Shown one piece after another: positions 28,401 through 38,467 of a stretch of DNA of 64,000 nucleotides; within the stretch, counting starts at the first letter, position 1, and every line of letters begins with the position of its first letter. This DNA comes from Capnocytophaga ochracea DSM 7271. Its GTDB lineage: Bacteria > Bacteroidota > Bacteroidia > Flavobacteriales > Flavobacteriaceae. Made by a program: the position numbers and the translations under genes. The notes beneath the pieces were generated by a model that made no database searches, was not told where the DNA came from, and saw only the letters and a program-made list of their open reading frames with translations. Location of the stretch: assembly GCF_000023285.1 (NCBI RefSeq), contig NC_013162.1, forward strand, positions 1,528,501 to 1,592,500, in the 5' to 3' direction.

Positions 28401-31400
28401 CCATACCTCCTGTGATTACAGGTTGCCCATCGCAAAATATTGAAGTAACTGCGGTAGCTAACCAATGTTACGGAATAGCACACTGGGGAGTGGTAACGGC
28501 AACCGATAACTGCCGTATAGGTTCTTGGAGTCAGACTCACCAAAGTGGAGAGCGTTTCCCGATAGGAACGACCTCGGTAACCTATGTGTTTAAGGATACC
28601 TCAGGTAATGCAGCTACTTGTACCTTTAACGTGGTAGTAAAATCGCGCGCTGTAGATATGGAGGTTACCAATGATTTTGTAGATGGTACAGGGGCTCCTA
28701 TCAACCGCGATTTATCACTTACTGAGAACTTCAACTATCGCATTACTTATAGAAATAAAGGAACCGCAGGGGTAGTATCGTCGACCTTGGAGGTTACTTT
28801 GCCTAATCATCCTAATATTACCATAGGAACTCCTGATGTTACAGGGGCTACCCTTACTATCTACAAGCCTACCTTTACTAAATCGGGTAATGTGATTACT
28901 TTTACACTGCCTAAGCAAACACTTACAGCAGGGGGTAATGTGCGTACCATACTCATTCCTCTTACTCTAAAAGGAGAGTGTTCAGTAATCGGTAAGCCTT
29001 GTATGAATGTGTTGCAAGCTACTTACTCTTTAACTTACTCAGGAGGAACGGCAGCTTGTACTATTCCTGAACAAACTAGCACAGGCTCTAAAACTATTGC
29101 AATATCTACGCAAGAGTGTTCACGTACTGAGATTGCTTGTGCGGGCACCAATACACGCCTTACTGCTATAGAAGGATTTGTAAGCTATAACTGGTATAAG
29201 AACGGTGTGCAACAACCTAATCCGCTAAATCATAACTATATAGAGGTAAGCGACCCTGCTACTTATAGAGTAGAAAAGATAGCAGTGTGTGGCAATGTTA
29301 CTTACACAACCACTGAAGAGATAAAATTGACATTGAGCAATGACCTACCAGACCCTATCAAACCTCAAGCTAACGGAGGTGATGTGTGTGCGGGTAACAA
29401 CTTATGGGTAAGTCACTTTATATTGTGTAATCAGCCTTCACGTAATATAGTGGTGAACTTCCGCGATAGCAATATAATGTGGCAAAAGCTAAAAGCAGGC
29501 TCTTCGCCATCAAGCTTGAACTGTCCGAACTTAGATGATAGCGCTTGGGAAGATGTACATAGCAACAATACTTTTGTTGCCAACGCACAAGGTCATTTCC
29601 GCTTGCGTGTGTCAGACAAGGGTAACAACTGTGAGAAATACTTCTATTTTGATGTATTTACCAATTCACTTTCAGGTGAAATAATAGACTTTGCCAATGT
29701 GACCAGCTATCAGCAAGGTTTCATTACTATACGTATGGCTACGGCAGGTCTTGCTTATAAATATGTGTTGAAAAACTCAGCAGGCAATGTAGTGAACCAA
29801 AACGGACAAGCTTTTGTGATTACTACTAATTCAGAATACCGAGTGCCTATAACCATAGCCCCTGATACTTATACTGTTGAGGTTACTTCAACCGCTTTGC
29901 CAAGCACTTGTAAGGCAACTTTTATACAAAAAATAGAAAAACAAACTACTCTTACAGCCAAAGTAACTCCTAAGGCTTGGAAGAACTGTAACTCACTTAC
30001 TACCCGTTTTGAAGCCGATGGAGGTAAGAATCCTTATCAGTTTGCTATTTGGAGTATTGACGGCGTAGTACAAAACGGCTATACTGATTACTCCGATGTA
30101 CCTACTTCAGCTTTCATAGCTACCATACCTGCAGGTAGTAGCTTTGTAGAGCGTGATATACATATAGACCAACCTGGTAGATATGTGTTCATTGCCAAAG
30201 ATGCTAACTCAGCTTATGCTCTTACTGCCCCTGTGGATATTTATCCAGAAGGACTCTTAGGCTATACAATCAAAACTCGCGATATCTTGTGTGGTTTTGC
30301 TAATAATTCTGGACAGGTGTCTATTACTTATAATACACAGCAAAACGTGAAGTCTACTCTTTACAAGTTAGACGACACAGGAGCACGAGTACAAAATATG
30401 GGTACCAACTCTACAGGTTTCTTCAATAACTTGGAAGCTGGTAAGTATGAAGTAGAAATACAAATACAGTTATCTACTACCAACATATGTACTTATAGGA
30501 ACCGCAATATTGTAATTAATGATGTAGAAAGCACTTTGCGTGCTTATGCAGGAGTGGCTGAGGATATCTCTTGTGATACTTCAAGTCCTACCAAAGAGTA
30601 TATAGTGCATATTAACAATGTGTCGGGAGGTACTGGTACAGGTTATGAGTTTAGTACTAATAACGTATCGTTTACTACTGTGCCTATTTTGCGTGTAGGC
30701 TCTACAGCAAGTGTGGTATATGTACGCGATAGTAATAAATGTACTCTTGAAATACCTATTACCATAAAACCAATAGTACCTGCTACCGTAAGTGCTTCTA
30801 CTGTTACTTATGACTGTGAGGGTAAAGGTACCTTTACGGTAACTACTAACCCAGCAGGTAACTACGAATACGACATTGTAAAAGATGATGGTACTCTCAG
30901 CGAAACACGTACTTCTAATGTCTTTACATTAGACCCAGGTATTTATAGTGTTTATGTGCGGTATACACCGAAGACAGCTACGGGCACAACTCCTAATGTG
31001 TTGTTTAAAGAAGACTTTGGCAAAGGTAAGAATACTTGCGACTCCGAGTCGGTATTTATTACTTGTAATGCCAATGGTACTACTTTGGGTGATAACCAGT
31101 ATATGATTACACGCCAAGTACCTACCACAGGAACTTACTGGGTATCTACACCACCGTCAGACGCTTCGGGAGTAACCGATGGTCGCTATTTAGCAATCAA
31201 CGGAAGTAGCCCTGATAATGACAATGGTATTGTTTACAAACGCACGATTAGAGATGTAGTAGCCGGTCAAGAAATGAGTGTATCAGTGAACTTGTTCAAC
31301 TTATTACCTGTTACCTATATAGGTGGTACTAACCCTAACTTGGTAGTACGCTTGTACAATCCTGGTAACCCAGCACAATACGTTGAAAGGTCATTAGGTG

Positions 31401-34400
31401 AACTTCCTCGTACAGGAGCTTGGCTCAATAAGAAAGTAACCTTTGCAACTACTGATATAACTGCTAATGCTTATATATTTGAGATTAGAAATATAGCAGC
31501 TGCTTCTACTGTGGGTAGTGATTTAGCAGTGGACGATATTGTGATTACACAACCTACTAAGATATGCCAAGTGCGTGCTGAAGGTCTTTCAGTGAAGATT
31601 GACAATAACAAAGGCTTTAAGGCACGTGGTACTACCTACGATGAAAAATGTGGCAAGAATGACGGTTCTATCTTCTTGACAGTTGATAATCCACCTTCTA
31701 CATTTGTAGTAGAATATCAAATAGCGGGTACTACTACTTGGACGAGTGTTACCCTTACACAGCTTAATCCTGCTCAAGGGGTGGCTACTCTCACAGGAAT
31801 TCCAGCAGTAAATAATGGTACGTTATTGGTGCGGAAAGCTAATGAACACAGTTGCCAAGTAGCCTTTAACTATACTATTAACAAGCCTGTACCTTTAACA
31901 GTTACGGCTACAGTTACAGCTCCGGTGTCTTGCTTTAATACCTTTGCAACAGTACGCTTTACTGCCGAAGGAGGTGCAAGACCTTATAAAACATTCCGCT
32001 TTACTCCTATAACAGGTACTACACCATCAGGCTCACAAGCGGCTGTAAATAACGAAGCTGACTTTGACTTACAGGTAGGTACTTATGTAATTGAAGTAGA
32101 GGATAACAATGGTTGTACAATGACGGCTACTCTTGATGTGCCAGCGCCTAAGCCATTGCAAATAGAAGTAGTAGACTTAGAACCTTGCTTTAAAGGTGGT
32201 AATACAGGTCGTTTGCAAGTGAAGGTAATAAATGGCAATGGTAGCTATCAGTTTAGTAAAGACGGAGGTGCAACTTTTGAGTCCAGCGCTACGAACTTTA
32301 TCATTTACGAAAACCTATCGGTTGGTCTTTATAACTTTGAAGTAAAAGATGGTGCCGACTGTCGTACAAGCACTTCTTATACTATAGACAACCCATTGCG
32401 TATGCAAGTAATCTCTAAAGCAGCTTTAACTTGTGTACCTAATAGCGAAGCTGAGTATGATATTACTTACTCTGGTGGTAAAGCTGGAGGTGCTCGTCAG
32501 TTCTTGTGGAGCAATTCACCTACTGCCAACTTTACAGTAGCAGCCCCAACAGGTATTGCTATTAGCCAGTCTGGTAATACTTATACTTTCAAAACTAAGA
32601 TACCAGGTGATTACTACTTTAAGATACGTTATCAAATGACTAATGGTGACTACTGCGAAGTGATTTCACCTAAACAAGAAATCAAGAAAGATGCTCCTGC
32701 TTTTGTAGTTACGCCTACTGTTGAAGGTATTAACTGCGCAGGCGTTAATTCAGGTAAGATACTCTTCAACAATGCCAACATTTCAGGAGGAGTAGCTCCT
32801 TATACTATAGAGTTTAATAATGGTCTTACCACCGTTACACGTCCAGTAGGAGATATTACAGGATTGGCAAAAGGAATCTATACTCTTACAATTGTAGATG
32901 CTTCAAACTGTAAATCCGACCCATTAGGTCTTACTGTTACCGAAATACCTGCAATGGTAGTCTCTGTTACCCATACTGACCTTGAGTGCTCTACTACGGG
33001 TACTCAGAAAGCTCAGGCAAGTGCTTGGGTGAATAAAGGAGGTACTGCACCATTCACTGTTACTTTAAATAAGAACGGCGTGGTGAATGCTACTCGTACT
33101 AATGTAGCTACTGGTTCAAGAGAAACCTTTATGAACTTAGACATTGGTAACTACCAAATAGTGGTAGAAGATGCTAAGTCTTGTAAGTATACTTATGACT
33201 TTGTTGTAAAATCCGATGCTAATGGCTTGGACGCACGAGGTACAGCCACAATAGGTTGTGCTGCCAACTCCGGTGAAATAGCTATCTCAGTATACGATAA
33301 GTCAGGTGGAACTATCGGTGCTAACCAATACATCGCTGTATATCGTGAAGGCATTACTCCTCCTTATGGAGCCACTACCAGTGTACAAGAAACAGTGGCT
33401 AACCCTCTAGGAGGAAATGATACTTGGTTCCACGGTGGTGCTGTGGTACCTACCACCTTGTCCGATGGTAGTATTAAAATGGCTTCTACTTACACCTTTA
33501 CAGGTGTTACACCAGGGGTAACCTATACCTTTATCGTGTACGATGCAAGTAGCAAGTGTACTTTTATCAAGGAAGCTAATATACCTGTACCTACACAATC
33601 GCATTTAGAAGCTACTATCACAGGTGTTGCTTCTACTACTTGTGCCGATGCCAATGACGGTAAGGTGTTTGTTCACTTGAAGAACTGGACAAATAATAAT
33701 ATTACCTATCAGGTATTCCGCTATACACCTACTTATCCGTCATTAGGAACTGCTGTAGCTAACGGAAGCTTTGCACTCACAGCAGCCCCAGCAGTAGGTC
33801 AAGATGTAGTAATAGAAAATGTTCCAGCAGGTAGATATTTTGTCCTCTTTACTGAGGGTGGTACTAACTGTACACAAGGTACTACCAACTTTACCATAGG
33901 CAAGTCAGCGTCTTTATTGACAATGACTGCTACGGTTACCCGTAAAGCAAACTGTCAAGCACCGCAACCACAAGGTCTCGGTAAAATAGTAGTAGATGCC
34001 GCAGGTGGTACAGCCCCTTATCAGTATTACTATCACAATACAACCATATCAGCAGCACCTACTGGTACTGCCTTAGATAATGCCCTCACTACTTCTACTG
34101 ATAACGAATCAAAAGACGTAGAAGCAGGTGTTTGGAAAGTATTCGTCAGAGATACTTCTGGCTGTTTGAGAGAAAACACAGTTACCGTAACCGTCGATTC
34201 TCAACCTTCTGTTGCCTCAATTACTGTCGATGACGCTTGTAGCGATAATACCGATTATCCTATTAGAGTGAAATTTAACAGCATAGGTATTGGTCAACAT
34301 CAATATAAGATAGACGGTATTGTGAATTGGCAAAACATAACAGTAGCTACTGAAACTGTTTTACCAATACGCTTAGCACCAAATCCAAATCCATACACCA

Positions 34401-37400
34401 TCTCATTTAAAGATGCTAATGGTTGCGAAACTAGTACTACATTTAGAGTACACGAGATGATTAAGTTTGATGCAAGTCACTTACCATTGTTGCCTTGTGG
34501 TGCTACTAATACAGTAACTATCAATGTAACTAATATCACAGGTGGTTCAGGTACTTATAAGTTTAGTCTCTACCGTGTGATTAACAAAGGTACTGCCAAC
34601 GAACGTGCTGTGCCAGTGGTTACAGGGGCTAATGTTACAGGTAATGCACACAGTGTAATAACCAATGGTGGTATAGGTAGCTATCTCATCAATATCTATG
34701 ATGCAGCTACTTGGGGTACTCCTGCCGAATGTGCTAAGTCGTTAGACTTCGTAGTAAGACCTCCTGAAATACCTAGACTCGAAGTCCTTTCGGTTACTAC
34801 ACCTACTTGTTATGCCGAAACTGCTACCGTACGTATAAAAGCAAATCCTGTTGATGGTATTCCATATACCTTTACAATCACCGATAATGCAGGGGTAGCA
34901 GTACCAGGTGTAACTCAGGTTCTAAATGGTAATTACGTAACCTTTAATAACGTACCATCAGGTGCAGCTATCTTAGGTGGTGCTACCTACCGTATTACAG
35001 CTGTAAGTGCACAAGTTTGTTCATCAACCATTGAAGTAACGGTTACCTCTCCTGATGTAATCTCAACTACCAATGCCCTTAGCAAAAAAGAGTACACTTG
35101 TGATGCTGATACCGGTGAAGTTACTAATCCACAATTGCTTTTCGATTTGAATAATGTAACAGGTGGTACTGAGTCTTATACACGTATTGAATACCGAGAG
35201 CTTGCCTCAGGTACCTTGCTCTATCAACAGCAAGTAACTCTGGGAGTAACCTCTTATAGCTACACCTTACCAAGCTATTTAACTACCGCTAATAGTTATT
35301 ATGCACAGGTGTACGATACCAATGGTTGTAGTGCAACTACTACCGCAGTGACTATTTCACCTACACTTATGATGAGCGGTCTTACCGCTACTCAGTTACA
35401 AGCGAAGACTTGTAATGTAGATGAAAACATCTCTGTAACCCTCAGCACTACCACCGTATACAGTGGCGAACCTATCGAGTACTCAGTGAGCAAAGTAGGT
35501 TGGGGTACTATTACCGTAATACCTCCAGTAACGCTTAACTCACTTACTTATACTCTCACCCTTACCGAACCTTACGCTTATGTGATAAGAGCTAAGAATA
35601 TGATTACAGGTTGTGAGGTAAGTACCAACTATACCGTCCTCGATCCTAACACCTTGTTGTTAGAAGCTAAGAACCCACAAAGGGTAACTTGCTACGGCGG
35701 TACAGGTTCTATTACCTTAGAACTTACCGACACCCGTCTTTCTGATGGCGACCAAGTGGCTAACGGATTTAGCTATACAATCTATCCGTTGCCAGTAGGT
35801 ACTCCTATTACAGGTAACTCTACAGGTGCTACCATAGCACACGCAGGCTTGCCAGCAAGCAAGTACAGGGTAGAAGCTATCTCGGCTATTTCAGGTTGTA
35901 AAGCCGAAACTACCTTCGAGATAGTACAAGCCGAAGCTCCTATAACTGCTTTTGCTAAGGAAACAGCCAGTGTAACTTGCGATAATAACCGTGGAGAAAT
36001 ACTTGTAACTGTATCAGGTGGTTGGGCTCCTTATACTGTCAATATCCAAGGTGGTGCTATTACAGGTCGGAAAACCATAGCTCTCAATGGCGATAGTGCC
36101 TTGTTCACAGGCTTAGTATCTACGGGTACTCCTGGTGGTGTAGTAACCTATACCGTTACTGTTACCGATGCGTGGGGTTGTTCAGTAGTTTCTGGTACTA
36201 CACAAGTAGGCTTGAAAACTCCTGACCCAATTACTGCTACCGTTTCCGTAACTCGTGATGTTACCTGTCAAGGTGACCACGATGGTGAAATCTCTATCGA
36301 CCCATCAAGTCTAAGTGGAGGTTCAGGTAGATATTATTATACTATTGTAGATTCTAACTTTAATAATGATACCCATACTGATCCAAAAGACACCACATTT
36401 AAGAACTTGCTCCCAGGTATGTACACCGTTGAAATTTGGGATACTTGGGGTTGTAACCTCATCGTTCGACAATTGGAAGTAAAAGAACCTAAGCCTATCG
36501 TAGTGAATGTAACCGATTCTAACTTGCTCGTATGTCACAAAGGTAACGACGCTTGGATAGAGTTCACCGTTGATGGCGGTCGCCCTAACTACGACATCGC
36601 TATAATGAAAGAAGGCTCTAACGTTCCTGCACATACCGATTATGCTACCTCGTCAGCAACCGTAATCCGCGCTTCTAACTTAACCGAAGGCAATTACGAG
36701 ATTGTGGTAACCGATAGCGTAAGCAGTACAACCAACGGCTGTGTGATGTCGCCTACTTATAAGTTCAGTGTTTACTCAGCTCCTGACCTCGACCCAACTA
36801 CCGAGCAAGGCTTCAGTTGTGATAATAACGAGTTCACAACTTGGATAGAAGTACGCTTCAAAGACGAAGTAGATTTCAATAAGATAACCTACAAACTCAA
36901 CGGAGCTACAACACCACAAACCTTCTCGCGTAACAACGGTGTGAATGTCGGCTATATCGACCAGAACAGGTTTAATATGAGTATAGCAACACAAACCTTA
37001 GAAATCGTCTATACCGATGTCCATTCAGTTACCGGAGCTGTTAAGCAATGTACTCAAATGGCTACCAAATCAGTAACTGTGGTAGAGTATCGCCAGTTGA
37101 ACAATATCGTGAAATCACCTACTACCGTTATCAATACACTACAAGTAGAAGGTGTAAACGGCGTGAAACCTTATCTTTATGAGTTCAATGGCGAAGACTA
37201 CGATACCAATAACGTCTACGAATTGAGAATGAACGACCGTGAGTACACCGATCCAGTCAGCGGTAAGAAACTCAAAATAGTAGATGTAGTAGTACACGAT
37301 GCAGCAGGCTGTACGTTCTCCAAAACGTTCTATGAAGAATACTTCGATGTATTCATACCGAACTTCTTTACTCCTGACGGCGATGGCAACTACGATACGT

Positions 37401-37612
37401 GGGCACCACGCAGGGTAGATAAGTATCCGTTCATTCGTACTACTATTTACGACCGCTACGGTCGTCGCCTCAAAACGCTTAGAGCAGGCGAAGAATGGGA
37501 TGGTAAGTACGACGGTAGAGATATGCCAACAGGCGACTATTGGTATCTCGTAGAACTTAGCGACGAACACGATACTCGTACCTTCAACGGTAACTTCACA
37601 CTATATCGTTAA
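25442..37612 (+). CDS. Giant SprB-like repeat adhesin with type B T9SS sorting domain
   Basis: This 4056-residue exported protein starts with MRKFFLTIVFIVMTVFGLSAQ (signal peptide; the ATG at 25442 is preferred over 25406, which begins 15 bp after the -7 box and carries 12 extra residues before the signal peptide). A HYR-type domain lies around residues 990-1075 (CPSQNIEVTA, DNC, FPIGTTSVTYV), followed by a DUF11-like domain to about 1190. From roughly 1500 to 3970 come more than ten SprB-like repeats with GGxxPYxxxx or GGSGxYxFS cores. The last 85 residues (FFTPDGDGNYDTW, YDRYGRRL, GxYWYxVEL) are a type B type IX secretion domain. F. johnsoniae SprB, the gliding adhesin, is about 6500 residues, so this is a shorter relative. 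I infer a surface adhesin, possibly used in gliding or attachment. No SprF/PorP-like partner is adjacent. Confidence 0.9.
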   Translation: MRKFFLTIVFIVMTVFGLSAQTPLNLNNFNVSTTPGQCASDGKIKVTLPTTMGPVGTKLQVKLDVPGDPSGRTWPMEIGVTGKNEHEFTTLKAGTYTVTMVNVANNQKSTLPKVVTVTSSYVPPTFKSFKSVPPSCTGNGNDGSVVFSIQKGAKGPFKVRLTKGGTELYNATHNAVAGQDLEITIQGTNAKPITTGSGYELTVEDTMNGTPNCGETNKTTFSVAASSLNIDCMEFELDNENSGIRVGADCKFNFSFRIKRKDNVGIQQSLENEIKGKPGTAVIKRYDSAGHYINSYDITSSYQTSARPQKSSAYSFITNNTVQFQEGDIIELTINLGKTPIVKKFKLDKDLVDVLRNKLNPTNSQDPFIYMDRAGSTAIAAVNRSDLNADPANPCPSGSSAKYLYVEANWKKIELPNPDSASDKMYFGFYNWQNFTPADWVKNPSAAGAKGFYFEIYKYIGAGDPSWNATYTQSEISDSTKWQLLIPGTDYTWINNNGSLYADLASQANGYYKVKFKTKGAGITQCYEPERIVNMTPLPNKIDERFDGIEINRGIFKGTVSIRKWVAGNQFNYPITVTVDYLDDGHSGTTRTFDFQTALPFEPLHKVTYTFPMVREVRNPDTANETYRFEFGDLPQGRYNITIKDRCGNEATKEFNLNTPMQYDKDEVKVEQGCVGAAKVSYEIGTTPVGTLRYAQYTLLKKTATGYDQVVGRSNDHSHTFNNLSAGEYLLQSTYFYYARIKQLWDVGKPSQREQYFTDPANSMNLYSVIPSPDTHKPSDPVNDGTGAFHVSRVYLTVSPTGELKRDVVGTSCSAASGTGLIAVNVTNPEYIRYPLQFSIKNTVTGVEIKSPVFGATSTATGYVFKNVPDGTYAVTTSHACGDYPDSALVTANNYTSPGVTYVARSTNPCNGDVVDLTFGGSAQLFNIDWFRIEANATETFLGSEQTISDTVTRNTQYVVRYSLKDLGLCTTNSGSHTITVNFAPDAIPPVITGCPSQNIEVTAVANQCYGIAHWGVVTATDNCRIGSWSQTHQSGERFPIGTTSVTYVFKDTSGNAATCTFNVVVKSRAVDMEVTNDFVDGTGAPINRDLSLTENFNYRITYRNKGTAGVVSSTLEVTLPNHPNITIGTPDVTGATLTIYKPTFTKSGNVITFTLPKQTLTAGGNVRTILIPLTLKGECSVIGKPCMNVLQATYSLTYSGGTAACTIPEQTSTGSKTIAISTQECSRTEIACAGTNTRLTAIEGFVSYNWYKNGVQQPNPLNHNYIEVSDPATYRVEKIAVCGNVTYTTTEEIKLTLSNDLPDPIKPQANGGDVCAGNNLWVSHFILCNQPSRNIVVNFRDSNIMWQKLKAGSSPSSLNCPNLDDSAWEDVHSNNTFVANAQGHFRLRVSDKGNNCEKYFYFDVFTNSLSGEIIDFANVTSYQQGFITIRMATAGLAYKYVLKNSAGNVVNQNGQAFVITTNSEYRVPITIAPDTYTVEVTSTALPSTCKATFIQKIEKQTTLTAKVTPKAWKNCNSLTTRFEADGGKNPYQFAIWSIDGVVQNGYTDYSDVPTSAFIATIPAGSSFVERDIHIDQPGRYVFIAKDANSAYALTAPVDIYPEGLLGYTIKTRDILCGFANNSGQVSITYNTQQNVKSTLYKLDDTGARVQNMGTNSTGFFNNLEAGKYEVEIQIQLSTTNICTYRNRNIVINDVESTLRAYAGVAEDISCDTSSPTKEYIVHINNVSGGTGTGYEFSTNNVSFTTVPILRVGSTASVVYVRDSNKCTLEIPITIKPIVPATVSASTVTYDCEGKGTFTVTTNPAGNYEYDIVKDDGTLSETRTSNVFTLDPGIYSVYVRYTPKTATGTTPNVLFKEDFGKGKNTCDSESVFITCNANGTTLGDNQYMITRQVPTTGTYWVSTPPSDASGVTDGRYLAINGSSPDNDNGIVYKRTIRDVVAGQEMSVSVNLFNLLPVTYIGGTNPNLVVRLYNPGNPAQYVERSLGELPRTGAWLNKKVTFATTDITANAYIFEIRNIAAASTVGSDLAVDDIVITQPTKICQVRAEGLSVKIDNNKGFKARGTTYDEKCGKNDGSIFLTVDNPPSTFVVEYQIAGTTTWTSVTLTQLNPAQGVATLTGIPAVNNGTLLVRKANEHSCQVAFNYTINKPVPLTVTATVTAPVSCFNTFATVRFTAEGGARPYKTFRFTPITGTTPSGSQAAVNNEADFDLQVGTYVIEVEDNNGCTMTATLDVPAPKPLQIEVVDLEPCFKGGNTGRLQVKVINGNGSYQFSKDGGATFESSATNFIIYENLSVGLYNFEVKDGADCRTSTSYTIDNPLRMQVISKAALTCVPNSEAEYDITYSGGKAGGARQFLWSNSPTANFTVAAPTGIAISQSGNTYTFKTKIPGDYYFKIRYQMTNGDYCEVISPKQEIKKDAPAFVVTPTVEGINCAGVNSGKILFNNANISGGVAPYTIEFNNGLTTVTRPVGDITGLAKGIYTLTIVDASNCKSDPLGLTVTEIPAMVVSVTHTDLECSTTGTQKAQASAWVNKGGTAPFTVTLNKNGVVNATRTNVATGSRETFMNLDIGNYQIVVEDAKSCKYTYDFVVKSDANGLDARGTATIGCAANSGEIAISVYDKSGGTIGANQYIAVYREGITPPYGATTSVQETVANPLGGNDTWFHGGAVVPTTLSDGSIKMASTYTFTGVTPGVTYTFIVYDASSKCTFIKEANIPVPTQSHLEATITGVASTTCADANDGKVFVHLKNWTNNNITYQVFRYTPTYPSLGTAVANGSFALTAAPAVGQDVVIENVPAGRYFVLFTEGGTNCTQGTTNFTIGKSASLLTMTATVTRKANCQAPQPQGLGKIVVDAAGGTAPYQYYYHNTTISAAPTGTALDNALTTSTDNESKDVEAGVWKVFVRDTSGCLRENTVTVTVDSQPSVASITVDDACSDNTDYPIRVKFNSIGIGQHQYKIDGIVNWQNITVATETVLPIRLAPNPNPYTISFKDANGCETSTTFRVHEMIKFDASHLPLLPCGATNTVTINVTNITGGSGTYKFSLYRVINKGTANERAVPVVTGANVTGNAHSVITNGGIGSYLINIYDAATWGTPAECAKSLDFVVRPPEIPRLEVLSVTTPTCYAETATVRIKANPVDGIPYTFTITDNAGVAVPGVTQVLNGNYVTFNNVPSGAAILGGATYRITAVSAQVCSSTIEVTVTSPDVISTTNALSKKEYTCDADTGEVTNPQLLFDLNNVTGGTESYTRIEYRELASGTLLYQQQVTLGVTSYSYTLPSYLTTANSYYAQVYDTNGCSATTTAVTISPTLMMSGLTATQLQAKTCNVDENISVTLSTTTVYSGEPIEYSVSKVGWGTITVIPPVTLNSLTYTLTLTEPYAYVIRAKNMITGCEVSTNYTVLDPNTLLLEAKNPQRVTCYGGTGSITLELTDTRLSDGDQVANGFSYTIYPLPVGTPITGNSTGATIAHAGLPASKYRVEAISAISGCKAETTFEIVQAEAPITAFAKETASVTCDNNRGEILVTVSGGWAPYTVNIQGGAITGRKTIALNGDSALFTGLVSTGTPGGVVTYTVTVTDAWGCSVVSGTTQVGLKTPDPITATVSVTRDVTCQGDHDGEISIDPSSLSGGSGRYYYTIVDSNFNNDTHTDPKDTTFKNLLPGMYTVEIWDTWGCNLIVRQLEVKEPKPIVVNVTDSNLLVCHKGNDAWIEFTVDGGRPNYDIAIMKEGSNVPAHTDYATSSATVIRASNLTEGNYEIVVTDSVSSTTNGCVMSPTYKFSVYSAPDLDPTTEQGFSCDNNEFTTWIEVRFKDEVDFNKITYKLNGATTPQTFSRNNGVNVGYIDQNRFNMSIATQTLEIVYTDVHSVTGAVKQCTQMATKSVTVVEYRQLNNIVKSPTTVINTLQVEGVNGVKPYLYEFNGEDYDTNNVYELRMNDREYTDPVSGKKLKIVDVVVHDAAGCTFSKTFYEEYFDVFIPNFFTPDGDGNYDTWAPRRVDKYPFIRTTIYDRYGRRLKTLRAGEEWDGKYDGRDMPTGDYWYLVELSDEHDTRTFNGNFTLYR

Positions 37613-37656
37613 GATTTGTTTGCTTCATAGGTTATACATTAATTAATATTTATTTT

Positions 37657-37687
37657 AAAAGGGCTATCCGCTAAGGGTAGCCCTTTT
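37657..37687 (+). terminator. Terminator of the giant adhesin gene
   Basis: A 13-bp stem (37657-37669 with 37675-37687, one G-U pair) with a 5-nt loop ends in a T-rich run, 45 bp after the stop. Confidence 0.9.
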
Positions 37688-38087
37688 TCATTTCTTAAAA
37701 ATTTTATTACTATCCCAACTGTAATGGTCATTGTATTTTCCTTCACTTTATTTATTACCTTTTGCCTTTTATTTTTATCTTATACATCCCCATTTGCTAA
37801 TTTCCTCATTCTCTCATTTCGTCACTTCTGGTATTATTGGCTTATTTTGGTGTTATCAGTTTTATCCCCTATCTTATGCATCATAATTAACGTCAGTTAC
37901 AATTTATTCATTACTGTTCCGTGAAATCTACGCGAGACTTCCAGGCTTGCTACCTATTTGTTTGATTATTTTAAGATTTGTAAGATTTCTGTAGCGTAAG
38001 CTACACTTTTTTCTTACACCAATCTCACATTAACTTAAAACACTATAAACTCAATTAATGTTCGATTATAATTTAATTAATCGTTAT

Positions 38088-38164
38088 TGTAGAGCCACTG
38101 TAGAGCCACTGTAGAGCCACTGTAGAGCCACTGTAGAGCCACTGTAGAGCCACTGTAGAGCCAC
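38088..38164 (+). repeat. 11-bp tandem array (TGTAGAGCCAC), 7 perfect units
   Basis: Seven identical 11-bp units span 77 bp. The homologous seven-unit array at 45929-46005 has a diverged unit, and both are preceded by a taaactcaat motif. Confidence 0.95.
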
Positions 38165-38191
38165 TATACTTTCGTGCACATCACATTTGTT

Positions 38192-38224
38192 AATTATCAA
38201 TTGTCAATTATCAATTGTCAATTG
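38192..38224 (+). repeat. 14-bp tandem repeat
   Basis: Two full units of aattatcaattgtc and a partial third lie just after the 11-bp array. Confidence 0.8.
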
Positions 38225-38406
38225 AAATACTTTTACCTATTTGTTTGATTTTCTTTAAAGAAACCCTCGTGCGTTTAACCTATACTTCTCTTATTAAACA
38301 ATAATTTTACTCTAATAAAATTCTTATAATATTACTTGATTGTCAGGTATTTAAATATATAATGTTACAAATAACACAAAATAGTAGATAATATTATCTC
38401 TAAAAG

Positions 38407-38438
38407 TTTGTTTTGTATTGTAAAAATACCTATTTTTG
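38407..38438 (+). promoter_or_regulatory. Promoter of the LRR lipoprotein gene
   Basis: TTTG at 38407-38410 is followed after 20 bp by TATTTTTG at 38431-38438; the start codon is 30 bp downstream. Confidence 0.8.
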
Positions 38439-38467
38439 TAGCGAAATTTAATTAAATGTATTTAGCA

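Larger units (their letters stand above)
37688..38406. other. Gene-free stretch with repeats
   Basis: No gene is supported. The 66-residue hydrophobic frame at 37724-37924 lacks a promoter and looks incidental. The stretch contains a 17-bp direct repeat (tacctatttgtttgatt) at 37951-37967 and 38234-38250, which brackets the 11-bp array and the 14-bp array. Confidence 0.5.

Noticed and set aside
37724-37924. 66-residue hydrophobic open frame on the plus strand after the giant adhesin gene
   Set aside because: No promoter or convincing ribosome binding context, and it contains the common ATTTGCTAATT word; it looks like translation of AT-rich intergenic DNA.
38088-38164. Possible CRISPR array
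   Set aside because: Units are 11 bp with no spacers between them, and no cas genes are present. It is a simple tandem repeat.
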